Assembly (NCBI RefSeq): GCF_003054445.1
Contig: NC_042506.1
Span: 751,501-815,500 of the forward strand
Direction of reading: 5' to 3'
DNA from: Pichia kudriavzevii
Taxonomy: Eukaryota; Ascomycota; Pichiomycetes; Pichiales; Pichiaceae
Length of the DNA: 64,000 nt
The position numbers and the translations under genes were made by a program. The notes under the pieces were generated by a model. That model did not search any database and was not told the origin of the DNA. It was given only the letters and a program-made list of their open reading frames with translations. Shown one piece after another: positions 8,568 through 18,263 of the stretch; the first letter of the stretch is position 1; the number at the start of each line of letters is the position of its first letter.

Positions 8568-11500
8568 ATGTCCACACACACTTCTGCAAGTGAACTGTCG
8601 CAAGCCACTGCGACTTCCCCATCTGGTATCCCCCTTGACCCTTCACAAATCAAAGGCAGAATCTTCACTAGCAAATACAATGTCATTTTAGGTACCTCCT
8701 ACTTGTTATCTGACAAAATCTTCAACTTTCAAATCCCAACAGATCAGTCTACCTCCCCGCTCAGTCTATGGGCATCGCTAAAGAGAACCAACGCAGAATC
8801 GAACGTTCCATCAATTGTTGATTTAGATATTACCAGCGATGCGGGTAACTTAATCCTCGGTTATTTGAAAAACTCTTCCAATACAACTACTGTTTTTGCA
8901 ACTGCTGATGCCTTGACAAATATTGCGCCAGCTCTGCTACAACATCCAAATGAGTATCATTCCTTGCCATTATCGTTTCAAGTTTCAACTTTATCTTACG
9001 ATTTCAATGCAAAAAAATTATCAAATACTTACACTGATGCGTTACAAATTGCAAAAACTTTAAATATCCCTGTTTTAACTTCCACTAACGCTAAGGAAGC
9101 ACAGTATTTTACTGTCGTTTCTCAGGTTTTGGCAAAACTAAATATTGCCAACATTCATTTATTCAATGGAAAGTCTGTTTCCGTCAATGAAACTCTGAAT
9201 GTTTCCAATGCTGATGACTTGAAGAAAACTTTCACCGAATTATACAATGTTTTGAAGGGTTCCATCATTGGTGTTCCAAAGACAACCGTTGTTTCTTTGG
9301 CCTTGGAGAAACTGAATACCGTTTTAGGTACGAAATTTGGTGTTTTCGAATATTTCGGTAACAAGGATGCGTCGAGTATTTACGCTGTCTTTGCAATTGA
9401 TGAGACGGTTGTTGAATTTGCTAGATCCACTGACGACAATGTTCATGATTTTGGTATTTTATTGATTAAATCTGCGGTTCCTTTTGAATCTGCTAAGTTC
9501 AATGAATTTGTGGGTACCAATGCTAAAAATATCAACGTAGTTGCTGAAACAACCAATGGTGTCTCATCTTTAAGATTAGACATTCAAGCATCCCTATTTT
9601 TCCAAGGTAGATTCAATGTTCAAGTTTCTGATGTTTCCGTAACCGACTTGACAAATAAATTCAATAAAAAAGGCAAATCATACAGATTCTTATTGAATGA
9701 TAATTCTAAATTTATTGAGTTTCCAGCAAAACTTGCAAATGCCATTTCGTTTGATGAAGATATTCAATTCACTCCTGTCTACGATAACTCTATCAACGCA
9801 GGCCTATTTGATGTTACTATTTCAACCGGACCTTACGAAAAGGTTGATTTCTTATTGGTTGAAGATATCAACATCTTCAATTCCGTCAACGTCTTTGAAT
9901 TTTTAAACGCCGGTGCATCACTGGTAATTTTGTGCGATGGTTTTGATACAGAGAAAATTGAGAAGAAGTTATCTACTCAAATTAAGAAGTTATTAGCTTT
10001 AAAGGAAATTGAGTTGCAACTTCTTGACTTAGAAGCTATCGGCGAACACGATGAAACCAAGGGCAGAACTTCATCGATTGCCATCCAATCTGTATTCTGG
10101 ACATTGACTCATCCTTCATTAATTAAACATTCTGTTGTAACAAAGATTTTGCAATTTTTTGGTTCTGAAGCAGAACTGTTAGCTTCAGTGATTGCCGATC
10201 AAGTTGAAAATGCAAAGGCTATTGGGTTAAAGACATTAAAGTACAATGCTGAGTGGTCTACATTAGAAGATAATGAAGATGATGAATTCTCGGTTATTGG
10301 AGCAACTTCTTTTGCGCCTAACCCAAGAGAAGCATTTATGGATAATGTTAATGTCCAAATTGAAAAACCACATGAATTAGTTAAGAAGTTAATGTTCAAG
10401 GAGGCTTATGGCACCACCAAATCCCTAAGACCAGATCAACCTGTTAAGAATTTTGTTGTCAAGGTAAAGGAGAATAAGAGATTAACACCAAGTGATTATG
10501 ATCGTAACATTTTCCATATTGAATTTGATGTTTCTGGTACAGGATTGACGTACAATATTGGTGAAGCTTTAGGTGTTCATGGTAGAAATAATGCCGAATT
10601 GGTGGGAGAGTTTATTAAAATGTATGGCTTGGACGCTAATGAATTGGTCGAAGTTGCTCACAAGGATAACTCTGATCTTTTTGAGATTAGAACTATTGAA
10701 CAAACACTCATTGAGAATTTAGACTTATTTGGAAAACCACCAAAGAGATTCTATGAATCACTAATTGAATTTGCAAGTGACGAAGATGAGAAGAAAGAAT
10801 TAGAAAAACTAATTTCACCAGCAGGTGCGGCTCTTTTCAAGAAATTTCAAGAAGAAGAATTCTACACATTTGCTGATATTTTTGAAATATTCAAATCCGT
10901 CAGACCATCAGCGCAAGATTTAGTCCAACTTATTTCTCCACTGAAGAGAAGAGAATATTCTATTGCGTCGTCTCAAAAATTACATCCAAATGAAGTTCAT
11001 TTGCTAATTGTTGTTGTTGATTGGGTTGATAATAAGGGTCGTAAGAGATACGGTCAATGTTCCAAGTACTTATCTGATCTGCAAGTGGGTCAAGAACTGG
11101 TTGTTTCCGTGAAACCCTCGATTATGAAACTCCCACCTCTAACTACACAGCCTATTATTATGGCAGGTTTAGGTACTGGTTTGGCACCATTCAAGGCATT
11201 TATCGAAGAAAGACAGTATCAACTAGAACATGGTGCGGAAATCGGTGAAATTTACCTATACTTGGGTTCAAGACACAAGAGACAAGAGTACTTATATGGT
11301 GAGTACTGGGAATCTTACATGGATGCAAACGTTCTAACCCATCTAGGTGCAGCGTTCTCAAGAGATCAGCCAAAGAAGATTTATATCCAAGATAAGATCA
11401 GAGAAAACTTGGATGAATTAAGAGATTTGATTATTGACAAGCAAGGTCATTTCTACTTGTGTGGTCCAACCTGGCCAGTTCCTGATATTTCAGCATGTTT

Positions 11501-11609
11501 ACAAGATGTTGTTAAGGCGGATGCAGCTAAGAAGGGTATCAAGGTCGATGCAGCCAAGGCTGTTGAAGAAATGAAGGAAGAGGGCAAGTATGTTCTTGAA
11601 GTTTATTAG
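8568..11609 (+). CDS. MET10: Assimilatory sulfite reductase flavoprotein (alpha) subunit
   Basis: A 1013-residue protein, close to S. cerevisiae Met10 (1035). It is the NADPH-oxidising flavoprotein subunit of cytosolic sulfite reductase, which reduces sulfite to sulfide for cysteine and methionine synthesis with the haem subunit Met5. The N-terminal 550 residues resemble the pyruvate:ferredoxin oxidoreductase-like region peculiar to fungal Met10. The C-terminal part is a ferredoxin-NADP reductase module. It has the FAD motif RREYS at residues 794-798 and the NADPH-binding loop GLGTG at about 867-871 in MAGLGTGLAPFKAFIEERQ. YLYLGSRHKRQEYLYGEYW and the terminal CGPTWPVPDI and EEGKYVLEVY complete it. 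The ATG follows an A-rich context, and CACGTG boxes lie upstream. Confidence 0.95.
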   Translation: MSTHTSASELSQATATSPSGIPLDPSQIKGRIFTSKYNVILGTSYLLSDKIFNFQIPTDQSTSPLSLWASLKRTNAESNVPSIVDLDITSDAGNLILGYLKNSSNTTTVFATADALTNIAPALLQHPNEYHSLPLSFQVSTLSYDFNAKKLSNTYTDALQIAKTLNIPVLTSTNAKEAQYFTVVSQVLAKLNIANIHLFNGKSVSVNETLNVSNADDLKKTFTELYNVLKGSIIGVPKTTVVSLALEKLNTVLGTKFGVFEYFGNKDASSIYAVFAIDETVVEFARSTDDNVHDFGILLIKSAVPFESAKFNEFVGTNAKNINVVAETTNGVSSLRLDIQASLFFQGRFNVQVSDVSVTDLTNKFNKKGKSYRFLLNDNSKFIEFPAKLANAISFDEDIQFTPVYDNSINAGLFDVTISTGPYEKVDFLLVEDINIFNSVNVFEFLNAGASLVILCDGFDTEKIEKKLSTQIKKLLALKEIELQLLDLEAIGEHDETKGRTSSIAIQSVFWTLTHPSLIKHSVVTKILQFFGSEAELLASVIADQVENAKAIGLKTLKYNAEWSTLEDNEDDEFSVIGATSFAPNPREAFMDNVNVQIEKPHELVKKLMFKEAYGTTKSLRPDQPVKNFVVKVKENKRLTPSDYDRNIFHIEFDVSGTGLTYNIGEALGVHGRNNAELVGEFIKMYGLDANELVEVAHKDNSDLFEIRTIEQTLIENLDLFGKPPKRFYESLIEFASDEDEKKELEKLISPAGAALFKKFQEEEFYTFADIFEIFKSVRPSAQDLVQLISPLKRREYSIASSQKLHPNEVHLLIVVVDWVDNKGRKRYGQCSKYLSDLQVGQELVVSVKPSIMKLPPLTTQPIIMAGLGTGLAPFKAFIEERQYQLEHGAEIGEIYLYLGSRHKRQEYLYGEYWESYMDANVLTHLGAAFSRDQPKKIYIQDKIRENLDELRDLIIDKQGHFYLCGPTWPVPDISACLQDVVKADAAKKGIKVDAAKAVEEMKEEGKYVLEVY

Positions 11610-12375
11610 ATTATTGTGTATAGATGTGAAAAGAATTTTTATTCTAGCTTAAAGTAACTATTCATGTGAATGTATTCCCTAGTAGTGCGAGGTGAATAGC
11701 ACAATGGCAAACTTAAAGTACTTGATTTGAGACTTGAGCATCAAAAGAATGCTTACAACTATCTTTTGATTCTTTGAATTCAATCTGTTTTCGGTTTTCC
11801 CTTTTTTTTAAAGCTAGAGAAAAAACCTCCCCCTATCAAATGGTACCCTTTTGTGGGCTCCACACTAATATCCTTGAGCGTTGACTCTCTTCAACCAACT
11901 TCTATAGAAGCCAAAGTATATCTATGTAGCGTTGATCTGCAAAAAAGTTGATTTCCTGAAAAGGAAAACCGGACTTTTCTCTCAAAAGCCGGACAGGAAC
12001 TGAGCCGTATCCGGCACCGGGCGGACTTCCCGAAAAAGGAGGTTCGGCAGCGTATTTCCGTGGACCCGCACACGCGGATATAGCCAGGGTGTGACTAACA
12101 ATAGGAAAAGATAGCCCTGAAGAGGAGAAGGAGTGTTGGTGTGGTAATTAAGGGTCAGCATAACGAAAAATATTTCATAATGACTCAGCTGGGGTAAAGA
12201 CCCGCTATAAATAAGGTGTGTTTCACTTTGAATCCATTTCACGCAGGTTATTCAAATGCTAGACTAGTAGCTGTTATGTCCTTCTATCTCTCTGTTTGCT
12301 GTGGTTGTTATTCTTCCTCTCCCTTTTTTTTATTTCTTGTAGACAATAGAGAAATTTCGTTAAGAACAAAAGCCA
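11610..12375. other. Intergenic region with a CGG-rich patch
   Basis: This 766-bp promoter contains an unusually GC-rich stretch (about 11965-12080) with many CGG/CCG triplets inside AT-rich flanks, and a PDRE-like element (separate entry). Frames read across it on the minus strand (11891-12242) have no family features. A short CT-rich leader precedes the permease start. Confidence 0.5.
12057..12064 (+). promoter_or_regulatory. PDRE-like element TCCGTGGA
   Basis: TCCGTGGA is a known degenerate form of the pleiotropic drug response element TCCGCGGA bound by Pdr1/Pdr3-type Zn2Cys6 factors. It lies 312 bp before the permease start, within the CGG-rich patch. Function is inferred from the motif alone. 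Confidence 0.4.
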
Positions 12376-13920
12376 ATGTCTGAAAAGGAATCTGCGTCTA
12401 TGAGTAGCGGTCACAAGACCTCTTCAGAATCTAATAATTACCAGGATGTCGAATTAAATGTGAAAGAGGGCACAGGAGAATTGCAACTTACAGACGAAGA
12501 GAAAAAGCAAAAAGTCGATCAGTTAGCATCTGAGATGAACATCTCCCAAAAGAAACTAATGTGGAAAATTGACCTCTGCGTTGTTCCACCATTTTGCTTA
12601 CTTTACTTCTTAGCATTTCTTGATAGAGTGAATGTTTCCAACGCAAAAGTCTACGGTATCGAAAAAGCACTTGGTTTACATGGTAACCAATTTGCAACTG
12701 CACTTACTGTTTTCTTTGTTCCCTATATTGTCTTCGAAGTTTTATCAAACTACCTAATAAAAATAATAAAACCTCATGTGTGGTTATCCGTTATGATCTT
12801 TTTGTTTGGTTTGGTAACACTTCTGGTTGCATGGTCTAAAAATTTTGGCGGTTTGGTTGTTTGCAGATTGTTCCTTGGAATTTTTGAGGCTGGTTCCTTT
12901 CCTGCAATTTTCTACATTATTGCTAACTTCTATACATCTGGTGAGTCTTTGAAGAGGATTGCCTTTTTTTTCAACTGTACTTGTCTAGCCGGCGGTTGTG
13001 CAGGTGCTCTAGCTTATAGAATCAATGATTTACACGGAGTTCATGGTTTTGACTCATGGCAATGGATTTATATTATCGAAGGTGCCTTCACTATGGGTTT
13101 GGCTATCCCACTTTACTTTGCAGTCTCTGACTTTCCTGAAGAAGCAAGATTCTTGAATGAAAATGAAAGATCATTCTTGAAGCAAAAGTTGGAACTTTAT
13201 CAGGGTAATTCTGGTTTCGAAATCAAGCAAACTTGGAAAGATATTGCTACCGTTTTCAAAGAACCAATGCTTTATATAACTGCCATTTGTTATTTTTCAT
13301 TGGTTGTTCCATCATACTGTTATGCATTCTTTGCACCTACTGTTATTGCAGAGTTAGGTTATACTGCTATGGAAGCACAAAGACACTCAATTTATCCATG
13401 GTTGGCAACAATGGGATTTTCAATCATACTTGCTGTTACCTCGGATATGAGCAAAATTAGATTGCCATTTGCACTTATAGCTAGTGCTGTTTCGATTGCT
13501 GGCCTATCGATTGTTTTCTCGTGTTATGATGCCAACGCCAGGTATGCAGGATGTTTCTTAACTGCAATGGGATTATACTCCTGCATGCCTATTTTAATCT
13601 GTTGGATGTCACTCAATTTTTCTGGGCACACCAGAAAGTCAGTTGGTACAGCATTTGTTATTGGATTTGGTAATATTGGTGGTATTGTCTCGTCTTTTAT
13701 TTTCCCTAATAATGAAGCACCGAGATTTAAAAAGGGTTTTGGTATTTGCATTGCGTTTGCTTGTCTTGCGTTTCTCTTGTTGGCTGTTTATGCAGCATAC
13801 CTTAGATGGTTGAATTTCAGAAAGGATACTGATAGCTATAGACAACAATGGAATGAAAAAGACGAAAGAAGTCAAATTGTGAGAGGTGATTTGAATCCTG
13901 ATTTCAAATACTGGCTGTAA
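12376..13920 (+). CDS. Anion:cation symporter-family permease (Dal5/Tna1-like)
   Basis: A 514-residue, roughly 12-helix major facilitator protein of the allantoate permease (ACS) family, whose yeast members import organic anions such as allantoate, nicotinate, pantothenate or biotin at the plasma membrane. Diagnostic pieces are LMWKIDLCVVPPFCLLYFLAF with DRVNVSNAKV right after it. Others are VFFVPYIVFEVLSNYLIKII, CRLFLGIFEAGSFPAIFYII and the central SDFPEEARFLNENER loop, typical of the family. The tail has HTRKSVGTAFVIGFGNIGGI. N-terminal 45 residues are hydrophilic and acidic. The substrate cannot be read from sequence; nicotinate (Tna1) or an allantoate-type acid are the main candidates. 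The CGG-rich promoter suggests Zn2Cys6 control. Confidence 0.88.
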   Translation: MSEKESASMSSGHKTSSESNNYQDVELNVKEGTGELQLTDEEKKQKVDQLASEMNISQKKLMWKIDLCVVPPFCLLYFLAFLDRVNVSNAKVYGIEKALGLHGNQFATALTVFFVPYIVFEVLSNYLIKIIKPHVWLSVMIFLFGLVTLLVAWSKNFGGLVVCRLFLGIFEAGSFPAIFYIIANFYTSGESLKRIAFFFNCTCLAGGCAGALAYRINDLHGVHGFDSWQWIYIIEGAFTMGLAIPLYFAVSDFPEEARFLNENERSFLKQKLELYQGNSGFEIKQTWKDIATVFKEPMLYITAICYFSLVVPSYCYAFFAPTVIAELGYTAMEAQRHSIYPWLATMGFSIILAVTSDMSKIRLPFALIASAVSIAGLSIVFSCYDANARYAGCFLTAMGLYSCMPILICWMSLNFSGHTRKSVGTAFVIGFGNIGGIVSSFIFPNNEAPRFKKGFGICIAFACLAFLLLAVYAAYLRWLNFRKDTDSYRQQWNEKDERSQIVRGDLNPDFKYWL

Positions 13921-14142
13921 TACTGAGGAGAGATTCTCTAGTCACCAAACAAAATACATTTTACATGCTTTTCTCTTAAATAATAATTGTTAATTTTGTA
14001 TAAATAACTTTAAATGGATAAACGGTTTTTGTTTTCCTTTCAAAATGATAATACTGTTAGATTTCAGCAATAAAAGTAGGGCGTAACAATTGATGATTGC
14101 TTTATACTGGTATAAGAAAAAAAAATGCGATATTGCTACACT

Positions 14143-16212
14143 TCACCCAGGGTCTGCAATTTCTAAGATATCAAATAATTCCTTCCGGCTCAAACCATTT
14201 CCTACGATAGCCATTGTGGAATCTACATTCTTGTCGACTACTGAATCCATGAGCTTTCTTTTAGACTCTTGTATCCTCCTAATCCGCATTTCCACCGTAT
14301 CTGAAATAAAAAACTCATATATCTCAACATTCTGGGTTTGTCCAATTCTGTATACACGGTCAATTGCTTGGGCACTGATTGCTGGATTCCAAAAGGGCTC
14401 ATAGAGTATAACCCTGGAACAAGATGTGATATTTAATCCATAAGCAGCACTCTTGAGAGAGCATAAAAGCACAAAAACATCAGGGTCATTTTTGATTATC
14501 TCAAGTGCTTTGTCTTTAGATTTTTTGTCCATTTTACCATCATATCTAGCATATTTGATTTTTTCCTTCGTGAGCACATTGCCCAAGATATCTAGCATCG
14601 ATGTAAACTCGGAGAAAATAATCGTTTTCCGGACATCTGACTGCTTATCTCTCGCAAGTATATTCAAAACCCGCTGAACTTTGATTGGATGTACCATGTC
14701 CTTGCTTGTGTTTGAAGTGTTTTCAGCGGATTCGTCTAGAGTCATTTCTTTCATCGAACTTAAAATATCATCAACACCGGCCTCTTCTGTATCAACTGAG
14801 TTTGCAGATATTTTTGTGTTCAATGATTTGTCAATTTGCAAATCTTTGAAAAGCAACCTCCAATGACAACATAATTGTCTTAACCGTAAAAGGCGTGTGT
14901 ATTCTTCCATATATTGCAATTGTGCTTGAGCGTTTTTCTTCCTCTCTTTCATCTCCTTGCGATACTGGTCTACCATTTGATTGTACATTCCCCTCTCAAA
15001 TGGTGTAAAGTCCAAAGTTTCTCTATAGATTTTCTTGGTAACTAGCAACACATTGTTATCGAGTAAAAGCTGTTTTGTACGTCTAAGCATAAACTTATTC
15101 AATATGCCATGTAAAGTTTTTATGACTTCGGTCATACGATGAACGTCTCGTGATTTCAACCCTTGGCCGATCTTTAATTCCCAAACCATTTCATTTTCAA
15201 ATTTATTAACACGTAAAAACCTGAAAAGGGCATACAATTCATCAACATTATTTTGAATCGGAGTACCAGTTAAGCACCACCTTAAATCGGCTACTATCTT
15301 ATAACATGCCCTATGACTTTTAGTAGACTTGTTCTTAATTGAATGTGCCTCGTCCAATACCACTCTCTTGAACTTAAAGCTGGAACTATATAACGGGGAA
15401 TCCGATTTAGAATCTTCGGATCCCAAAGTCGAGTACGAGGTAACTACAATGTCATAACTATGAATAACCTTTGGATCGGAGGGTCGTTTCGTTCCATGGA
15501 AAGCCAATACTTTTAATGATGGCGCCTTGTCGGCAATCTCAGTACACCATTGAGTCACCAGGGAGGCAGGACAGACAATTAAAGTTGTCCTTGGTTCTCC
15601 TCCTTTGAAGGGGGAGCTCAGAATAAGTGCTATAGTTTGAACTGTTTTTCCAAGACCCATGTCATCTGCTAAAATCCCACCTCTATTATAATAAGTAACT
15701 GGCTCACCATTGAGAATGACCTTGGCACTCTTTAAATACGTCCTCTCCTCTGGTGTTGCCCCTTCACGCCTTAATAAGAATCGCAAACCCAAAACCTGGT
15801 GGTCTAACAGCTCAACATTGAGCCCCTCCACCATCCGATCGGAAGGGTTGATGTCTTCCTTCTGCCAATGGCTCGGCTTCAAGAGTTCCCTAATGTAATC
15901 CTCAGAACAATAGCTGGTTTCATGGACGTCTTCAGAGAGGCTCATGTTGAGAGAGGAGTTACAATCTCCCTCGTTTGGATGACTACTAGAGCCACCACTT
16001 TCTCTCTCGATACTTGATTGTAGTTGGCTTACAGATGGTATACTGTGAGGTGTAGAAATATCAACTTTCCTCTTAAACCATCTCCTAGACGTCACTCTCA
16101 TTGGTCTCAAGGGGTCGTCCATTGTCTGCATTGGCCGCTCCAAAGACCGCACGGTGGGCGCTTGGTGACTACGGTGTGTCCTGCTCCTTCTATCTCCATC
16201 AACGGAGTCCAT
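14143..16212 (-). CDS. Compact Snf2-family ATPase of the Rad5/16 group without a RING
   Basis: A 689-residue DNA-dependent ATPase. The first ATG on the minus strand is at 16212; the frame extends ten codons more to a TTG. Motifs: GGILADDMGLGKT (Walker A, residues about 179-190), CPASLVTQW, DEAH at 287-290, LTGTPIQNN, and the second lobe with IIFSEFTSMLDIL, LCSLKSAAYGLNI and AIDRVYRIGQTQ. Within the family these point to the Rad5/Rad16/Uls1/lodestar (TTF2) branch. However, the insert before the second lobe lacks the C3HC4 RING of Rad5, Rad16 and Uls1, and there is no HIRAN domain; the 100-residue N-terminus is basic and disordered. Its cellular role is unknown; translocation on DNA is expected. 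It converges on the permease (222 bp gap) and diverges from the Q-rich gene. Confidence 0.85.
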   Translation of the reverse strand: MDSVDGDRRSRTHRSHQAPTVRSLERPMQTMDDPLRPMRVTSRRWFKRKVDISTPHSIPSVSQLQSSIERESGGSSSHPNEGDCNSSLNMSLSEDVHETSYCSEDYIRELLKPSHWQKEDINPSDRMVEGLNVELLDHQVLGLRFLLRREGATPEERTYLKSAKVILNGEPVTYYNRGGILADDMGLGKTVQTIALILSSPFKGGEPRTTLIVCPASLVTQWCTEIADKAPSLKVLAFHGTKRPSDPKVIHSYDIVVTSYSTLGSEDSKSDSPLYSSSFKFKRVVLDEAHSIKNKSTKSHRACYKIVADLRWCLTGTPIQNNVDELYALFRFLRVNKFENEMVWELKIGQGLKSRDVHRMTEVIKTLHGILNKFMLRRTKQLLLDNNVLLVTKKIYRETLDFTPFERGMYNQMVDQYRKEMKERKKNAQAQLQYMEEYTRLLRLRQLCCHWRLLFKDLQIDKSLNTKISANSVDTEEAGVDDILSSMKEMTLDESAENTSNTSKDMVHPIKVQRVLNILARDKQSDVRKTIIFSEFTSMLDILGNVLTKEKIKYARYDGKMDKKSKDKALEIIKNDPDVFVLLCSLKSAAYGLNITSCSRVILYEPFWNPAISAQAIDRVYRIGQTQNVEIYEFFISDTVEMRIRRIQESKRKLMDSVVDKNVDSTMAIVGNGLSRKELFDILEIADPG

Positions 16213-16307
16213 TCTCAACCTGGCTCGTATCCACAGAACCAATTGTAACCAACATGGCCCTCCAATTTATCACCACCTATATCTATATATCTGTCTATCT
16301 ACCTAAA

Positions 16308-16338
<31 letters not shown>

Positions 16339-16781
16339 AAAGCAAGCCCCCACTATAGTGATGACATTCTTATCTTCAAGGGTAGACATTCTTAATGGAC
16401 CCGCGACAGCCAAAAATTATGCCTTTCTCATTTCCCCCACCTATGAGAAAAGGTTGAAAAATCTACAACGGAAAAGGGGCAAAACAATAGTGAGGGAAAA
16501 AAAAAAAAAAATGTGAAAACCCTGTAAGGCAACAATTTTCCACACTGGAAAACAACGAAACGGGAAATTTCAAGTGAAAAAAAAAAATGGAAAGCGAGAG
16601 GGAGAGGAAATGGAAGGAAAAAAAAAAAAAAAAAACGTTAAAGATGGTGAAAAGCGCCAGCGAGTGGAAATTGACATGGGAAGTACAAGGTTTATACTTT
16701 GTTAGCAAGATAAACCAGTAAAGACTTAAGTCTATATTGCTGGAGTCTTGGAGTAATAAAGCACTGCAGCATTGCAAGACT
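16213..16781. promoter_or_regulatory. Divergent promoter with poly(dA:dT) tracts
   Basis: The 569-bp gap between two divergent genes carries several long A-tracts on the plus strand (about 16305-16341, 16497-16510, 16579-16587 and 16620-16635). Such poly(dA:dT) runs exclude nucleosomes and are typical of constitutive yeast promoters. No other element was recognised. Confidence 0.6.
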
Positions 16782-17984
16782 ATGGCGACGCCCTTTGAGC
16801 ATCAGTGTCATCAGATCGAGCGTCTTCTAGCCATTAGGAGCGTCCATAGAGACGCTGCACACCGAAATTCACAGGGTAAAGGTCCATTGGGAAGCAGACA
16901 AATGAATAAGTCTAATACTGGAAGCGGCAGCTCGTTTAATTCCATGTCAACCCATATGATGAGTGGTGCACATCTGGGAACTCTTGTGCAGAATTTCAAA
17001 AGCAAGTCCAATCGGAGACAGGTTGCTTCACAAACCCAAACAAGTGGCAACTATAAGACCCCATACAAATATGGGGTTGACGGAAACTATCCTTTCCAGC
17101 AAACTCCAGCAGAGTATGTCAATGCTAGTAACCCAATGAATCTATTGCAGCAGCTACAAAGACAGCAGCAGCAGCAGCAGCAACTCTATATCCAACAACA
17201 ACAGCAACAGCAACAGCAACAACAACAACAACAGCAACAACAACAACAACAGGTTCAACAACAGCAACAACAACAACAACAGGTTCAACAACAGCAACAA
17301 CAACAACAACAGGTTCAACAACAGCAACAAAATGGAAACTTACTTGAGTCTTTCCTGTACCAACAACTATCAAACCAAAGCCAGCAATCTCTACATTCTC
17401 CTGCATTGACAGCGGCATCAATTGGGTTCGACTATAATAATCTCACCAGCTCTACCTTAAATACTCCTACAGAAGAGAAAAATCCAGATATCTTCGGTAA
17501 TGGATCCATCAACAATAACATGGTCGATCCAACGTCGCTTTTACCGCTCTTTAATAGAACCCCTTCCTCTACATCAAATAATGATACCCCACAAACGGCT
17601 TCGCAATCGAGATTACCTTCATTGAATTTCAACACTCTCTTAGATCATCAAGAAAATGCGCAACGTCCAAACTCTTCTATGGCCAGCTTGGATTCTAGTC
17701 TTCCCTCAACCCACTCAACTGTTGCCTCTGCCACAGATGCCAGAAATGACTCGCCTAATATGGTCTCAGACCTGCTTGGGAACTCGCCTGCCTTAACCTC
17801 TGTTTCAAACTTGAATAATACCATTGGATCTAATGCTACTGCCCCACCCCCTGTTGACCCATTGGAATCTATCTGGAAGAAGAGCAAGGAAACTGAGGCA
17901 GCAGATGGCTTGGAGAAATCGTACTTGGAAAGTGCAGACCTTTATAAATCCAAAGATTCGGCCGTCTTTGGTAAGACATTCTAG
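16782..17984 (+). CDS. Glutamine-rich protein of unknown function
   Basis: A 400-residue hydrophilic protein I do not recognise. The start is ATG 16782; the frame runs 15 codons further up to a TTG. Residues 1-45 (MATPFEHQCHQIERLLAIRS onward) look helical. Residues about 129-183 are nearly pure glutamine interrupted by Val at regular ten-residue spacing. Then follow Ser/Thr/Asn/Pro-rich sequence and a conserved-looking C-terminus (PPPVDPLESIWKKSKETEAA, ending DSAVFGKTF). No membrane segment, zinc finger or RNA-binding domain is visible. Composition suits a transcription coactivator or an mRNA granule protein, but that is a guess. Poly(dA:dT) tracts lie in the promoter, and PEX14 converges from the right (279-bp gap). 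Confidence 0.8.
   Translation: MATPFEHQCHQIERLLAIRSVHRDAAHRNSQGKGPLGSRQMNKSNTGSGSSFNSMSTHMMSGAHLGTLVQNFKSKSNRRQVASQTQTSGNYKTPYKYGVDGNYPFQQTPAEYVNASNPMNLLQQLQRQQQQQQQLYIQQQQQQQQQQQQQQQQQQQQVQQQQQQQQQVQQQQQQQQQVQQQQQNGNLLESFLYQQLSNQSQQSLHSPALTAASIGFDYNNLTSSTLNTPTEEKNPDIFGNGSINNNMVDPTSLLPLFNRTPSSTSNNDTPQTASQSRLPSLNFNTLLDHQENAQRPNSSMASLDSSLPSTHSTVASATDARNDSPNMVSDLLGNSPALTSVSNLNNTIGSNATAPPPVDPLESIWKKSKETEAADGLEKSYLESADLYKSKDSAVFGKTF
17161..17330 (+). repeat. CAA/CAG coding repeat with 30-bp higher-order unit
   Basis: Glutamine codons dominate. From 17253 a 30-bp unit beginning GTTCAACAACAG is repeated exactly at 17253-17282 and 17283-17312, with a partial copy at 17313-17330. The preceding 30 bp differ mainly in the first codon. 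This gives Val-Gln9 periods in the protein and marks recent unequal exchange or slippage. Confidence 0.85.
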
Positions 17985-18263
17985 TTTTGGCTAATTAATA
18001 TTTTAAAAAATTTCACTCCTTACCCACTCCTTCCGTTCATTCTTTCTCCCCCAATACTTCTTTCTTATGTTTATGGCTCTTAAATATATCATTAATGTTT
18101 AATATAAACTTGAATTTCAAATCGTTATCTAATCTTAAATAAAATGGTAACAGCGTTCAGAATACTAAATGAACTTGAGTTACTAGCGTCTCTTAAACTG
18201 CTATATTTATATTTATAGTTACATATATGTGTATGATAATTATAAATAGATGGTTCCTGCCAT

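Noticed and set aside
17125-17421. Val/Ala-rich minus-strand frame
   Set aside because: Antisense of the Q-rich repeat; not a protein.
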